From Lachnospiraceae bacterium (lineage in GTDB: Bacteria; Bacillota; Clostridia; Lachnospirales; Lachnospiraceae), in the NCBI GenBank assembly GCA_017460885.1, contig JAFUAB010000034.1, positions 124,001-188,000 on the forward strand: DNA of 64,000 nt, written 5' to 3'. Below, piece by piece: positions 52,482-61,039 of the stretch (position 1 is the stretch's first letter; every line of letters begins with the position of its first letter). Both the position numbers and the translations under genes were made by a program. The notes beneath the pieces were generated by a model, which did not search any database, was not told the DNA's origin, and worked only from the letters and a program-made list of their open reading frames with translations.

Positions 52482-52505
52482 GGAAACACTGATCAAAGTG
52501 TTTCC
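52482..52505 (-). repeat. Perfect hairpin spanning the miaB stop codon
   Basis: GGAAACACT and AGTGTTTCC pair perfectly over 9 bp around a GATCAA loop (+ strand reading). The miaB stop codon (TGA, 52495-52493) lies in the loop. There is no U-tract on the minus strand, so it is more likely an mRNA-stability or attenuating hairpin than a simple terminator. Same loop and near-identical stem as 55055-55076. Confidence 0.65.
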
Positions 52506-53959
52506 CGCTCCGTATAGCCGGATCGATCCGTTCTGCTTCCGATAAAATAAAAGCCCCTGCATTCCTCCAGCTTCACCGGATACAGTTCTCCGATCATGGA
52601 CTCATCTCCGGGAAGATGCACCAGCAGATTGTTGGACAGACGTCCCGTCACAAGCCCCGGATCATGATCGGAAACCGTTTCTATCAGAGCGATATCGGTC
52701 TCTCCTGTGTGCTTCGCACAAGAGCATCTGGCTGTTTCCTGCACAACCTTAAGCACACGGTCAAAATGGTCCTTCATGGCCTCATCCGAGAGCTGATCCG
52801 GATATCCGGCCGCAGGAGTTCCTGTACGTTTGGAATACTGAAAGGTATATGCATTATCAAATTCAGCCTGTCTGATCAGATCGATCGTATCTTCAACATC
52901 CGCATCGGTCTCACCCGGAAACCCCATGATCAGATCTGTAGTGATCGAAATATCTGGCATCGCTGTACGGATCTTTCGAACCAGCTCAAGATAATGCTCT
53001 CTGGTATAGCGGCGGTTCATTGCCTTTAACAGAGCGTTCGAACCCGACTGGACAGGCAGATGGATATGACGGCATATCTTATCCGAGGACGCACAGACCT
53101 CTATCAGCTCATCGGAAAGATCCTTGGGATGAGAGGTCATAAACCGTATCCTTTTTATCCCATCTACCTTTTCAACCCTTCTTAGCAGCTCTGCAAAGCT
53201 GATCGGAGTATCAAGATTCCGTCCGTATGAATTGACGTTCTGTCCCAGCAGCATGACCTCGATCACCCCGCTTTCCGCCAGCTTCCTGACCTCATCAATG
53301 ATATCCTCGGGAGCTCTGCTCCTCTCACGTCCCCTCACATACGGCACTATGCAGTAGGTACAGAAGTTATTGCAGCCGAACATGATATTCACACCGGATT
53401 TGTATGAATATTTACGTTCAACCGGCAGTTCCTCCACGATCTGGTCGGTCTCCTGCCAGATGTCTATCGTCATCTCACCCGGGTTCTCGATCATCGTGCA
53501 CATCAGCTCCGCGAATTTAAAAATGTTATGTGTGCCGAAGATCAGGTCGACAAAGGAATAACTCGTCTTAATTTTATCTATACAATCCTGTTCCTGCATC
53601 ATGCAGCCGCAAAGGATCACCTTTAACGCCCTGTTTTCTTTCTTCAGATTCTTGATCGCACCAAGCCTGCCGTATACACGCTGGTTGGCGTTATCCCTGA
53701 CGGAACAAGTGTTGTAAAGTATCAGATCGGCATCCTTTTCATCCTCGGTATCAGCATATCCCGCGGACTTAAGTATACCCAGAAGCTTCTCTGAATCTCT
53801 GGCATTCATCTGACAGCCGAAGGTAACCACACAGGCCTTTGGAGTCCGGCCGATCTCATCGGTCAGCCTTGAAACATGCCCTTTAAGCCTGTCTATATAC
53901 ATAATTTGACGGCGGGTCTCCTCGCCGTCATTGTGTGAACTATATTCTTCCGGTCTCAT
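52493..53959 (-). CDS. miaB: tRNA-2-methylthio-N6-dimethylallyladenosine synthase MiaB
   Basis: Radical SAM methylthiotransferase acting on the i6A37 made by MiaA. 488 residues: N-terminal UPF0004 domain with three cluster cysteines (TFGCQMNARDSEK, YNTCSVRDNANQRV, LCGCMMQEQD), radical SAM core with CNNFCTYCIVPYVRGRERSR (CxxxCxxC), HLPVQSGSNALLKAMNRRYT, TDLIMGFPGETDAD, and a TRAM domain at the C-terminus. The start overlaps the degV end by 4 bp. About 40 N-terminal residues precede the UPF0004 domain. Confidence 0.97.
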   Translation of the reverse strand: MRPEEYSSHNDGEETRRQIMYIDRLKGHVSRLTDEIGRTPKACVVTFGCQMNARDSEKLLGILKSAGYADTEDEKDADLILYNTCSVRDNANQRVYGRLGAIKNLKKENRALKVILCGCMMQEQDCIDKIKTSYSFVDLIFGTHNIFKFAELMCTMIENPGEMTIDIWQETDQIVEELPVERKYSYKSGVNIMFGCNNFCTYCIVPYVRGRERSRAPEDIIDEVRKLAESGVIEVMLLGQNVNSYGRNLDTPISFAELLRRVEKVDGIKRIRFMTSHPKDLSDELIEVCASSDKICRHIHLPVQSGSNALLKAMNRRYTREHYLELVRKIRTAMPDISITTDLIMGFPGETDADVEDTIDLIRQAEFDNAYTFQYSKRTGTPAAGYPDQLSDEAMKDHFDRVLKVVQETARCSCAKHTGETDIALIETVSDHDPGLVTGRLSNNLLVHLPGDESMIGELYPVKLEECRGFYFIGSRTDRSGYTERETL

Positions 53960-54828
53960 ATACGTATCTTTCTGCTGCAGGCCAGTGCCAGCGAGCCCGG
54001 TCCGATGTGACAGGACACAGACAGACTGAGCGGATCCACATTGATATCCGTATACCCGGGAAACGCTTCCTGCACCTGCTGCTTATAATCCTCAGCAATA
54101 CTGGAATTGTATGTATAGGCAATGTCCAGATGCATATTGTCCGGACTGTCACCGCCCATTCTCTCCTTCATATCCTTACGGATGGCATCGATCATCTTGG
54201 TTCTTGCGACCCCGACGGTACGTGCAACCGAAAAAGCATCCAGCTTTTCACCCTGTATCTGGAGTACGGGCTTGATCTTGAGCGCCGTGCCTATCGCAGC
54301 CGCAGCCGGAGTGATCCTGCCACCTCGTTTGAGATAATACAGAGTGTCCAGCATAATATAGATACTGGACTCGTATTTCACTTGTTCAAGATGCTCTTTG
54401 ATCTCGGAAGCACTTCTGCCGGCCTCCCTGAGTTCTACAGCATCATAAACAGAGCGCTTCTGCGTGACCGATATCCGCTGGTTATTGACAACATGAACCC
54501 TGCCGTCATAATCCTCGGCCATCATCAAAGCTGAAGAACACGATCCGGAAAGCCCGCTGCTCATCGGTATATGTACTATCTCGTCATAATCCTCAAGAAT
54601 CTTATCCCATTCGGAAGTAACTTCACCCAGTGTAGGCTGTGAGGTTCGTAAGTCGGTTCGCGTAGAGAGTACCTCATAAAACCGCTGCTGGGAAATATCG
54701 ATACCCTCAAAAAAAGTATCGCTGCCTATGATAACCGGCATAGGCAATACAAAAAGCCCTTCATAAGCCGCAGCTTCTTCAGGCAAAATGCCACTGTTTG
54801 AATCAGTGACTATCGCTATCCTGGTCAT
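53956..54828 (-). CDS. DegV family fatty-acid-binding protein (FakB-like)
   Basis: 290 residues: IVTDSNSGILPEEA opening, LFVLPMPVIIGSDTFFEG, TSQPTLGEV, PMSSGLSGSCSSALMM and GPGSLALAC near the end. DegV/FakB proteins hold a fatty acid for phosphorylation by the DAK2-type kinase FakA; a FakA-like gene lies two genes upstream on the same strand (57127-58809), supporting that pairing. Coupled to miaB by a 4-bp overlap. The ligand cannot be deduced. Confidence 0.94.
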   Translation of the reverse strand: MTRIAIVTDSNSGILPEEAAAYEGLFVLPMPVIIGSDTFFEGIDISQQRFYEVLSTRTDLRTSQPTLGEVTSEWDKILEDYDEIVHIPMSSGLSGSCSSALMMAEDYDGRVHVVNNQRISVTQKRSVYDAVELREAGRSASEIKEHLEQVKYESSIYIMLDTLYYLKRGGRITPAAAAIGTALKIKPVLQIQGEKLDAFSVARTVGVARTKMIDAIRKDMKERMGGDSPDNMHLDIAYTYNSSIAEDYKQQVQEAFPGYTDINVDPLSLSVSCHIGPGSLALACSRKIRI

Positions 54829-55083
54829 ATATAATTCCTCGCATTACTATATATGGACACCACGCACTACATTTTGTAGACAATAATAAATATTTTACTT
54901 TATTTTGTATACGAAATCAATATGGCACGATAATAAATCGAACAGGCAGCAGGACATCCGTATCGTATCACATCAGATACTACTGATACCGGCGCATATG
55001 ACTACATCCAATAATACATTATTAAACCCGAATCAACAAGAATTAAAAATATGTGAAACGCTGATCAAAGCATTTCCCCGACA
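54829..55083. other. Intergenic region between recG and degV
   Basis: 255 bp, A+T-rich near degV (promoter region for degV-miaB-mutS, read leftward) and carrying the recG terminator hairpin at its right end. A possible 60-codon + strand frame here has no ribosome binding site or family resemblance. I could not assign promoter boxes with confidence. Confidence 0.4.
55045..55076 (-). terminator. Hairpin terminator after recG
   Basis: On the + strand GAAACGCT (55055-55062), GATCAA loop, AGCATTTC (55069-55076): seven Watson-Crick pairs and one mispair that becomes wobble in RNA. Read along recG it is followed by CACATATTTTTAATT, a U-rich tail. Sister of the hairpin at 52482-52505. Confidence 0.6.
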
Positions 55084-57060
55084 TTAAATCTCTGCGGCCG
55101 TCACATCCTCCTTCGCCCACATGATGAGCTCGGAATCCTGATAGATATCACCGATCTTAAAGATGATATCACCGCTCTGGCGTATACCGAAGATATCACC
55201 TGGGCCGCGAAGCTCCATATCCTTTGAAGCTATCTCAAAGCCGTCATTGGAATTAAGCAAAATATCGAGACGCTCCCGGGATTTATCCGATGCGTTGTTC
55301 ATCATAAAGATGCAGTAGCTCTGCTTGTCAGATCTGCCCACACGACCTCTGAGCTGATGAAGCTGCGCCAGTCCGAACCGCTCGGCATTCTCGATATACA
55401 TTACCGTAGCGTTCGGCACATTTACTCCCACCTCCACAACTGTGGTCGATACGAGTATGTCTATATTTCCCCCGGCGAACTCGTCCATTATCTTGTCCTT
55501 GGCCGTGGATTTCATCTGACCGTGAAGTACGCCGATGCGTATGTCATTGGGAAGTGCCACCCTCAGAGATGCGCTGTATTCGGTAACATTTTCAACCCCG
55601 ATAAGCTCGCCCGAATCCACCTGCGGACAGATTATGTAAACCTGATTTCCTTTTCTGACCTCATCTGTAATAAACTTATATGCAGTCGGTCTGTATCCGG
55701 TATCCACGACACAGTTTTTGATCGGAAGCCTGCCTGCCGGCATCGTATGTATGGTGCTCACCTCGAGATCGCCGTACAGGATCATTGCAAGTGTACGCGG
55801 TATCGGCGTAGCAGACATGATAAGCACATGCGGCGAACCGCCTTTTTGCATCAGTGCCTCACGCTGCAAAACCCCGAATCTGTGCTGCTCATCCGTAACA
55901 ACAAACCCGAGCTTATGATATTCCACAGCCTCCTGAAAAAGGGCATGCGTCCCGATGATCAGATTGGCATCTCCCGACGCTATCGCACCAAGAGTGTCTT
56001 TTCTCAATGCACCCTTTACGAGTCCTGTCAGTAAAACAGGCTTGAAGGGCAGATCGAATTTTTTGGTCATCCCACGGATCGTATCGTAGTGCTGGACAGC
56101 GAGAACCTCGGTCGGAGCCATAAAGGCACCCTGATATCCGTTGCAGACCGCCATAAGCAGCCCGAGTACGGCTATTATCGTCTTGCCGGAGCCCACATCA
56201 CCCTGCAGCAGTCTGGTCATCACATTTCCGCTGCAAAGATCCATATTTATACTGTCCCATACCGCCTTTTGATCCGATGTCAGCTGAAACGGAAGCTTTT
56301 CCAGCAGTCTTCCGGTATCCGCTACATCGATCATCGGATACTCCGATCTACGTGGTGTATATCCTCTTTCGAGCATATGCAGGATGTATTCGTAAAACTC
56401 CTGGTAAGCCAGTCTGTTTCTGGCCTCTATAAGCTTTTCTTTGCTCTGAGGCATATGTATATTGAGGATCGCCTCATAATATGGCATCAGCCCCCTTTTT
56501 TCGATGATCCCGGCGGGTAGCCTGTCAAAAAGCGGTGAATTCTTATACATGACCCCGGCCGAAACCTCGGTCTCATAGGCCTTACGCACGGCCTTCTGGA
56601 TAGCCGCCGAGGACAGACCCTTAGTCGTATGGTAGATGGGCTGATCGGTACCCGCCAGTGCCTCATAATCCGTGATCTTGTATTTTCTGGGATTATTGAA
56701 GGACAGGCGTTTGCCTCTCAAAGTGGCACGTCCTCGGAATACGCACTCCTCTCCCTTTTTGATGGAGCTTCTGAGATACGGTGCATTGAAATAAACTATA
56801 TTCATCTCATCCGAGCCGTCCGAGACATTGAAGCTCAATATGCTCATGCTTTTGATATATCTGACTGCAGGTGGGGAAGTTATGTAAACTCGAATAGCAG
56901 CTACATCACCCTCCTTAAGCTCATTGATCTGACATATCGGCCCGAAATGATCGTAATCTGCCGGAAAGAAATTCAGCAGATCTGCCGTATCCTTAATATT
57001 CAGTTTATCAAAAAGGGCAGCAGTTTTTTCACCGATGCCCTTGAGATTCTTTATATCCAT
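55084..57060 (-). CDS. recG: ATP-dependent DNA helicase RecG
   Basis: Remodels stalled forks and branch-migrates Holliday junctions. 658 residues: N-terminal wedge/OB domain (about 50-140, DHFGPICQINELKEGDVAAIRVYI), helicase domain 1 with RLLQGDVGSGKTIIAVL, MAPTEVLAVQHY, VTDEQHRFGV (DEQH) and MSATPIPRTLA, domain 2 with STTVVEVGVNVPNATVMYIENAERFGLAQLHQLRGRVGRS. The C-terminal wedge-contacting domain is shorter than in E. coli but complete for Clostridia. Preceded by the FakA-like gene, as in Bacillus (yloV-recG order). Confidence 0.97.
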   Translation of the reverse strand: MDIKNLKGIGEKTAALFDKLNIKDTADLLNFFPADYDHFGPICQINELKEGDVAAIRVYITSPPAVRYIKSMSILSFNVSDGSDEMNIVYFNAPYLRSSIKKGEECVFRGRATLRGKRLSFNNPRKYKITDYEALAGTDQPIYHTTKGLSSAAIQKAVRKAYETEVSAGVMYKNSPLFDRLPAGIIEKRGLMPYYEAILNIHMPQSKEKLIEARNRLAYQEFYEYILHMLERGYTPRRSEYPMIDVADTGRLLEKLPFQLTSDQKAVWDSINMDLCSGNVMTRLLQGDVGSGKTIIAVLGLLMAVCNGYQGAFMAPTEVLAVQHYDTIRGMTKKFDLPFKPVLLTGLVKGALRKDTLGAIASGDANLIIGTHALFQEAVEYHKLGFVVTDEQHRFGVLQREALMQKGGSPHVLIMSATPIPRTLAMILYGDLEVSTIHTMPAGRLPIKNCVVDTGYRPTAYKFITDEVRKGNQVYIICPQVDSGELIGVENVTEYSASLRVALPNDIRIGVLHGQMKSTAKDKIMDEFAGGNIDILVSTTVVEVGVNVPNATVMYIENAERFGLAQLHQLRGRVGRSDKQSYCIFMMNNASDKSRERLDILLNSNDGFEIASKDMELRGPGDIFGIRQSGDIIFKIGDIYQDSELIMWAKEDVTAAEI

Positions 57061-57126
57061 TTGCCCTGTTCGATTTCGATATCCGATCTAAATCCCGTGA
57101 TCAAAACACATTTGCGCGGGATTTCA

Positions 57127-58809
57127 TCATTCTACCGAAATGATATATGAATACACCGGCTGTCCTCCGAATTGGAGTTCAACATCAACTCCGTCGAATC
57201 TGGAGGACAGTTCATCGGCAAGTGCATTCGCCGTATCCTCATCCACGTCCTCACCGTAATAAACACTGATGAGCTCAGAATCCTCACTTACCATTTTACC
57301 GACCATATCCAGGGTCACTTCCTTTTTATCCGGTCCTACCGAAAGGATCCCGGCATCGCCGATACCCATAAAGTCGTTCTCTCTGATCTGCTTGTCGTCT
57401 ATAACGGTATCCCGCACAGCATACGTGACCTGTCCGGTGCTGACCGTGGTGATCTGGCCGGACATCGCCTCGGCGTTTTCCTTTACGGATACATCGGGCG
57501 TATATGCGATCATAGCCGTGATTCCCTGCGGAACAGTCTTAGTGGGGATCACAATGATCTCCTTGTCATCCGTCATATTGGAAGCCTGCTGTGCAGCCAT
57601 AATGATGTTCTTGTTGTTCGGCAGGATAAAAATATGATCGGCATTGATCTTGTCTATGGCATTAAGCATATCCTCGGTCGAAGGATTCATAGTCTGTCCG
57701 CCCTCGATTATCATATCAACGCCGAGACTGGCAAATATATCACTCAGTCCCTGACCAGCCGAAACAGCAATGAAACCGGTATCCTTACGAGGTTCGTCAG
57801 CGGCAGCTTCCTTATTCGCTTCGGCTTCAAGTGCTTTTATATCCGGATGAACATAAGGCTTGCCGCCGATGGACATGTTCTCGATCTTGATCTTATCCAG
57901 CTGCCCGTATTTGATACCGCGCTGTATCGCATTGCCGGGATCGTTGGTATGCACATGAACCTTGACTATATCGTTGTCGTCTACCGCTACGACGATCGAA
58001 TCGCCGATGGATTCCAGATATTCCTTAAAATCTATCTCCTTCTTGACATTAAAGGTATCCTTAAGATGGATAAAGAACTCGGTACAATACAGATATTTCA
58101 GTCTGACCGGGGCCTCCATCTGAACCGGCTTGTCCTTCTTTTCCTCAGAAGCGGAAATACGGGAGAAATCCACCTCCTTGCCCATAAAAGCATCATACGC
58201 GCCGTGAAGTACTTCCATCAGTCCCTGTCCGCCGGAATCAACAACTCCGGCCTGTTTAAGTACAGGCAGCATCTCGGGAGTCTGAAGAAGTATCTCATCA
58301 CCTTGTTTAATGGACTCCACGATGATGATCTGCAAATCGGTCTCCCCGGAATCCACAAGCTCGGAAACCTTGTCGGATACCGCTTTTGACACAGTCAGGA
58401 TCGTGCCTTCCTTCGGCTTCATAACCGCCTTATATGCTGTTTCAACGGCCTTGTCACATGCCTCCGCAAGTATGGAAGCATTTATCTCGCCGTCTGTTTT
58501 CTTTACGACCTTTGTAAATCCTCTGAAAAGCTGTGACAAAATGACACCCGAATTTCCCCTGGCACCCTTGAGCGAGCCCGATGAAATAGCCTTGCAAAGT
58601 GTTTCCATGTCTATATCGCCGGTCGAGTAAAGCGAAGATACGTCATCGGCCGCCGAACACACCGTCAGTGTCATATTGGTTCCGGTATCTCCGTCCGGCA
58701 CGGGAAAAACATTCAATTCATTTATTATTTCTTTCTGCGATTCCAGTCTTCTGGCACCGGCAACAAACATACCGGCTATCCGCTTTGCGTCAAGCGATGT
58801 AACACTCAC
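57127..58809 (-). CDS. DAK2 domain fatty acid kinase FakA-like protein (YloV)
   Basis: 560 residues. The DAK2/DhaL-like kinase domain (1-200) carries NELNVFPVPDGDTGTNM (metal-binding aspartates), GARGNSGVILSQLFRG and GGQGLMEVLHGA; a middle domain and a C-terminal DegV-like EDD domain follow. FakA phosphorylates fatty acids bound by DegV/FakB proteins for incorporation into phospholipid. Start: GTG at 58809, because AGGAGG (58822-58817) sits seven bases before it; an in-frame ATG 18 bp upstream overlaps that site. It follows the Asp23 gene by 14 bp, the standard yloU-yloV order. Confidence 0.93.
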   Translation of the reverse strand: MSVTSLDAKRIAGMFVAGARRLESQKEIINELNVFPVPDGDTGTNMTLTVCSAADDVSSLYSTGDIDMETLCKAISSGSLKGARGNSGVILSQLFRGFTKVVKKTDGEINASILAEACDKAVETAYKAVMKPKEGTILTVSKAVSDKVSELVDSGETDLQIIIVESIKQGDEILLQTPEMLPVLKQAGVVDSGGQGLMEVLHGAYDAFMGKEVDFSRISASEEKKDKPVQMEAPVRLKYLYCTEFFIHLKDTFNVKKEIDFKEYLESIGDSIVVAVDDNDIVKVHVHTNDPGNAIQRGIKYGQLDKIKIENMSIGGKPYVHPDIKALEAEANKEAAADEPRKDTGFIAVSAGQGLSDIFASLGVDMIIEGGQTMNPSTEDMLNAIDKINADHIFILPNNKNIIMAAQQASNMTDDKEIIVIPTKTVPQGITAMIAYTPDVSVKENAEAMSGQITTVSTGQVTYAVRDTVIDDKQIRENDFMGIGDAGILSVGPDKKEVTLDMVGKMVSEDSELISVYYGEDVDEDTANALADELSSRFDGVDVELQFGGQPVYSYIISVE

Positions 58810-58823
58810 AGTAATTCCTCCTA

Positions 58824-59183
58824 TCAATCAATGACCTTTACGCCCTCAACAAAGACGTTGATCTTCTCAACCTCGATTCCGGCAAACTCTTCAACCTTAT
58901 ATTTGATCTCACTGATAATGTTATCGGATACGGCCATGATCGAAACTCCGTATGCTACGATAATATGCAGATCCAGTGTAAGCTTGTTGTTGTTAAGCGT
59001 CACATTAACACCGCGGTTTAAATTATCAAGCTTAAGAAGCTTAACCAATCCGTCGCGGACATTTATACCCGCCATTCCTACAACTCCGAAGCACTCCGAA
59101 GCGATCGCTCCGGCGAACTGTGCGATGACATCACTTTGGATCTCAATATTTCCGAGATGTGTATCCATTGATGATTTCTTCAT
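58824..59183 (-). CDS. Asp23/Gls24 family envelope stress protein (YloU)
   Basis: 119 residues: GNIEIQSDVIAQFAGAIASECFGVVGMAGI, LTLDLHIIVAYGVSIMAVSDNIISEIKYKVEEFAGIEVEKINVFVEGV. Asp23 proteins are small cytoplasmic, membrane-associated proteins of uncertain role in envelope homeostasis. GAAAGGA precedes the start. It is transcribed divergently from rpmB, an arrangement conserved in Bacillus (yloU versus rpmB), and heads the operon with the FakA-like gene and recG. Confidence 0.95.
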   Translation of the reverse strand: MKKSSMDTHLGNIEIQSDVIAQFAGAIASECFGVVGMAGINVRDGLVKLLKLDNLNRGVNVTLNNNKLTLDLHIIVAYGVSIMAVSDNIISEIKYKVEEFAGIEVEKINVFVEGVKVID

Positions 59184-59335
59184 ATTCGTGTCCTTTCTAT
59201 TAGTTTACAGCCTCCGCAGCGCCGATGGATGTTTTGGAAAACGATCCGGAAGCCGATTTACTTTTAAGTTCAAAGTACTTTGGTTATTGTATCATTCTCT
59301 ATATAAAAATAAAAGTCAAAAACTGATAAAAAATC

Positions 59336-59364
59336 TTGCATTCCATAACAAATAATGGTAATAT
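59336..59364 (+). promoter_or_regulatory. rpmB promoter
   Basis: TTGCAT (59336-59341), 17-bp spacer, TAATAT (59359-59364), 45 bp before the rpmB start. The remaining A+T-rich sequence toward 59184 should carry the divergent Asp23 promoter (a leftward TACAAT is visible near 59290), without a convincing -35. Confidence 0.7.
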
Positions 59365-59409
59365 ACCAATGTTGCGTTTTAAACAGATACGATAAAAGGA
59401 GGTCTCGTC

Positions 59410-59595
59410 ATGGCAAAGTGTGATATATGCGGTAAAGGCGCTCACTTCGGCAATAATGTCAGCCATTCTCATAGAAGATCCAACAGAATCTGGAATTCCA
59501 ACGTTCAGAAGGTTAAATGCAAGGTGAACGGCGGAGCAAAGAGAATGCATGTCTGCGCATCCTGCTTAAGAAGCGGACTTGTTGAGCGTGCCTGA
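59410..59595 (+). CDS. rpmB: 50S ribosomal protein L28 (zinc-binding form)
   Basis: 61 residues: MAKCDICGKGAHFGNNVSHS opening, RSNRIWNSNVQKVKC, and RMHVCASCLRSG. Two CxxC pairs make this the C+ (zinc-ribbon) paralogue, whose zinc-free version often replaces it under zinc limitation in other bacteria. AAAGGAGG precedes the ATG. Single gene with its own promoter and terminator. Confidence 0.98.
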   Translation: MAKCDICGKGAHFGNNVSHSHRRSNRIWNSNVQKVKCKVNGGAKRMHVCASCLRSGLVERA

Positions 59596-59611
59596 TTGAA
59601 TTTTAAAACTG

Positions 59612-59641
59612 ACAGGAGGTGGCGACACCTCCTGTTTTTTG
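59612..59641 (+). terminator. Intrinsic terminator after rpmB
   Basis: ACAGGAGGTG (59612-59621), GCGA loop, CACCTCCTGT (59626-59635), then TTTTTTG. It lies between convergent genes; the opposite strand has only a broken U-run (AGTTTTAAAATT), so it may work less well for the J-domain gene. Confidence 0.92.
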
Positions 59642-59657
59642 TCCTTATTTATCGGGA

Positions 59658-60617
59658 TCAGCCGATACCCTCATTTCCGATCTTGCCCTGCAGACGCTCG
59701 TATTCTATTGTGATGGCCTTAAACAATCCCTGATCTCCGGCCATATTATCCGGATGGTATATCTTAACCAGATCCTTGTAACGCTTCTTAAGCATCAAAG
59801 GATTACTGATGCCGACAAAAAGCGTTCTTGCAACAGGAGCCCCGTAACCGGGAATATCGTCATCCCCGTAATACGCGGTCTGTGCTTCCTTTCTCATCCG
59901 CTCGGCCTCCAGCTCTCTCTTGGCCTTATCCAGATCCGCAAATCCGGCCTTGAGGATCTCCATCTTTTTATCAAAAAACTGCTGATCCTGCTTAAGACGC
60001 TGACGTTCTCTGGTCACCTGACCGGTGAGAAGGTTCATCTCATCACGGAACTGGGCGCGGTCTTTGATGAACTTTTCATTGCGGGCTTCGATATCCTTTG
60101 CCTTGGTATTGAGCTCTTCTTCGTAAGCCTTCAGACGTTCTTTCTCTTCCTCAAGGCGTCGCTCAACCTCCTGCAGGCGTATGTTCTCCTCAAAGAGCCA
60201 GTTCTTTGATTCAGTATCCGGGATCGGATCCTTAACTGGTTCGGGTTCAGGCTTTTCTTCCGATACCGGAGATTCCTCCTCGGTGAGAGCCTCATCCGCG
60301 ATCGGTTCATCGGATGCTTCCCCGCCTACGGCCGTGATATCTTCGGATTCTGCGATTTCTGCCTGTTTTTCGGGATCTTCAACCATGCTCTCCGGTAACG
60401 GAGCATTATCCCTCGGATCGTCAACGAACCGCACGGGCATAGGCCCACCGATAGTGGGCGCTACAGCGTCCTCGGAAACCTCATTCTGTTCAGGCTCGTC
60501 CGACATATCAAAAAGATTCTGCATGTCAAGCTCAACCTGCGTGTCAAAATCATCCAGAATAGAAGTAAGATTCCTCGGATCCAATCTTTTAAATGTTTCT
60601 GTACTGCCAGCTGTCAT
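59658..60617 (-). CDS. DnaJ-like protein with C-terminal J domain and coiled coil
   Basis: 319 residues. The N-terminal half is acidic and low-complexity (EPEQNEVSEDAV, EESPVSEEKPEPEPVKD); residues about 160-250 form a long charged coiled coil (RLEEEKERLKAYEEELNTKAKDIEARNE and onward); the last 60 are a J domain (LFVGISNPLMLKKRYKDLVKIYHPDNMAGDQGLFKAITIEYERL) with the HPD motif needed to stimulate DnaK. A J domain at the C-terminus is the reverse of classical DnaJ. Start: ATG at 60617 follows TTGAGGA; an in-frame ATG 30 bp upstream is possible but has a weaker site and overlaps gerW by 4 bp. Partner unknown. Confidence 0.8.
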   Translation of the reverse strand: MTAGSTETFKRLDPRNLTSILDDFDTQVELDMQNLFDMSDEPEQNEVSEDAVAPTIGGPMPVRFVDDPRDNAPLPESMVEDPEKQAEIAESEDITAVGGEASDEPIADEALTEEESPVSEEKPEPEPVKDPIPDTESKNWLFEENIRLQEVERRLEEEKERLKAYEEELNTKAKDIEARNEKFIKDRAQFRDEMNLLTGQVTRERQRLKQDQQFFDKKMEILKAGFADLDKAKRELEAERMRKEAQTAYYGDDDIPGYGAPVARTLFVGISNPLMLKKRYKDLVKIYHPDNMAGDQGLFKAITIEYERLQGKIGNEGIG

Positions 60618-60643
60618 TAAACGGTCCTCAAAACGTGCTTCGA

Positions 60644-61039
60644 TCATTCGTGCTTTTCATCGGGAAATGCGATGTCCAACGCCTCTTTATCATCAAGCAT
60701 GTCCTTGGGCTTGGTAAATCTGTCAACGATCTCCGGCACCATATCCAGTATCTTGGTGACAGCATCCTGATTCTTGACATTTACAAGCTTTGTAGAGCCG
60801 TTCTGGATGACAAGAACCGCACTGGGAGTCATCTTTCCGGCAAAACCTCCGCCGCCGCCGTTTTTCTTCTCTGCCGAGTTGGCACCTGCGCCTACACCAA
60901 AAGAAACATCAACCAAAGGAAGAATGATCGTATCTCCGACTTTCGTAGGCTCTCCAACCACTGTCTTTGAAGAAAGAACGGTATTCATACCTTTCATAAG
61001 AGAATCAATGACTCCGTTAAAATTATTGGTCTCCGCCAT
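60644..61039 (-). CDS. GerW family protein (YtfJ)
   Basis: 131 residues: FNGVIDSLMKGMNTVLSSKTVVGEPTKVGDTIILPLVDVSFGVGAG, a glycine-rich stretch (KKNGGGGGFAGKM) and SAVLVIQNGSTKLVNVKNQDAVTKILDMVPEIVDRF. GerW/YtfJ is a sporulation and germination-linked family in endospore formers but is also found widely in Lachnospiraceae that are not known to sporulate. It overlaps the DUF2953 gene by 17 bp; the pairing is conserved. Confidence 0.95.
   Translation of the reverse strand: MAETNNFNGVIDSLMKGMNTVLSSKTVVGEPTKVGDTIILPLVDVSFGVGAGANSAEKKNGGGGGFAGKMTPSAVLVIQNGSTKLVNVKNQDAVTKILDMVPEIVDRFTKPKDMLDDKEALDIAFPDEKHE

Noticed and set aside
54905..55087. A 60-codon + strand frame between degV and recG
   Set aside because: No ribosome binding site, no resemblance to a protein family, and its end is the recG terminator hairpin.
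57172..58389. A 405-codon + strand frame opposite the FakA-like gene
   Set aside because: Antisense to a well-supported conserved gene; its length reflects codon bias of the real frame.
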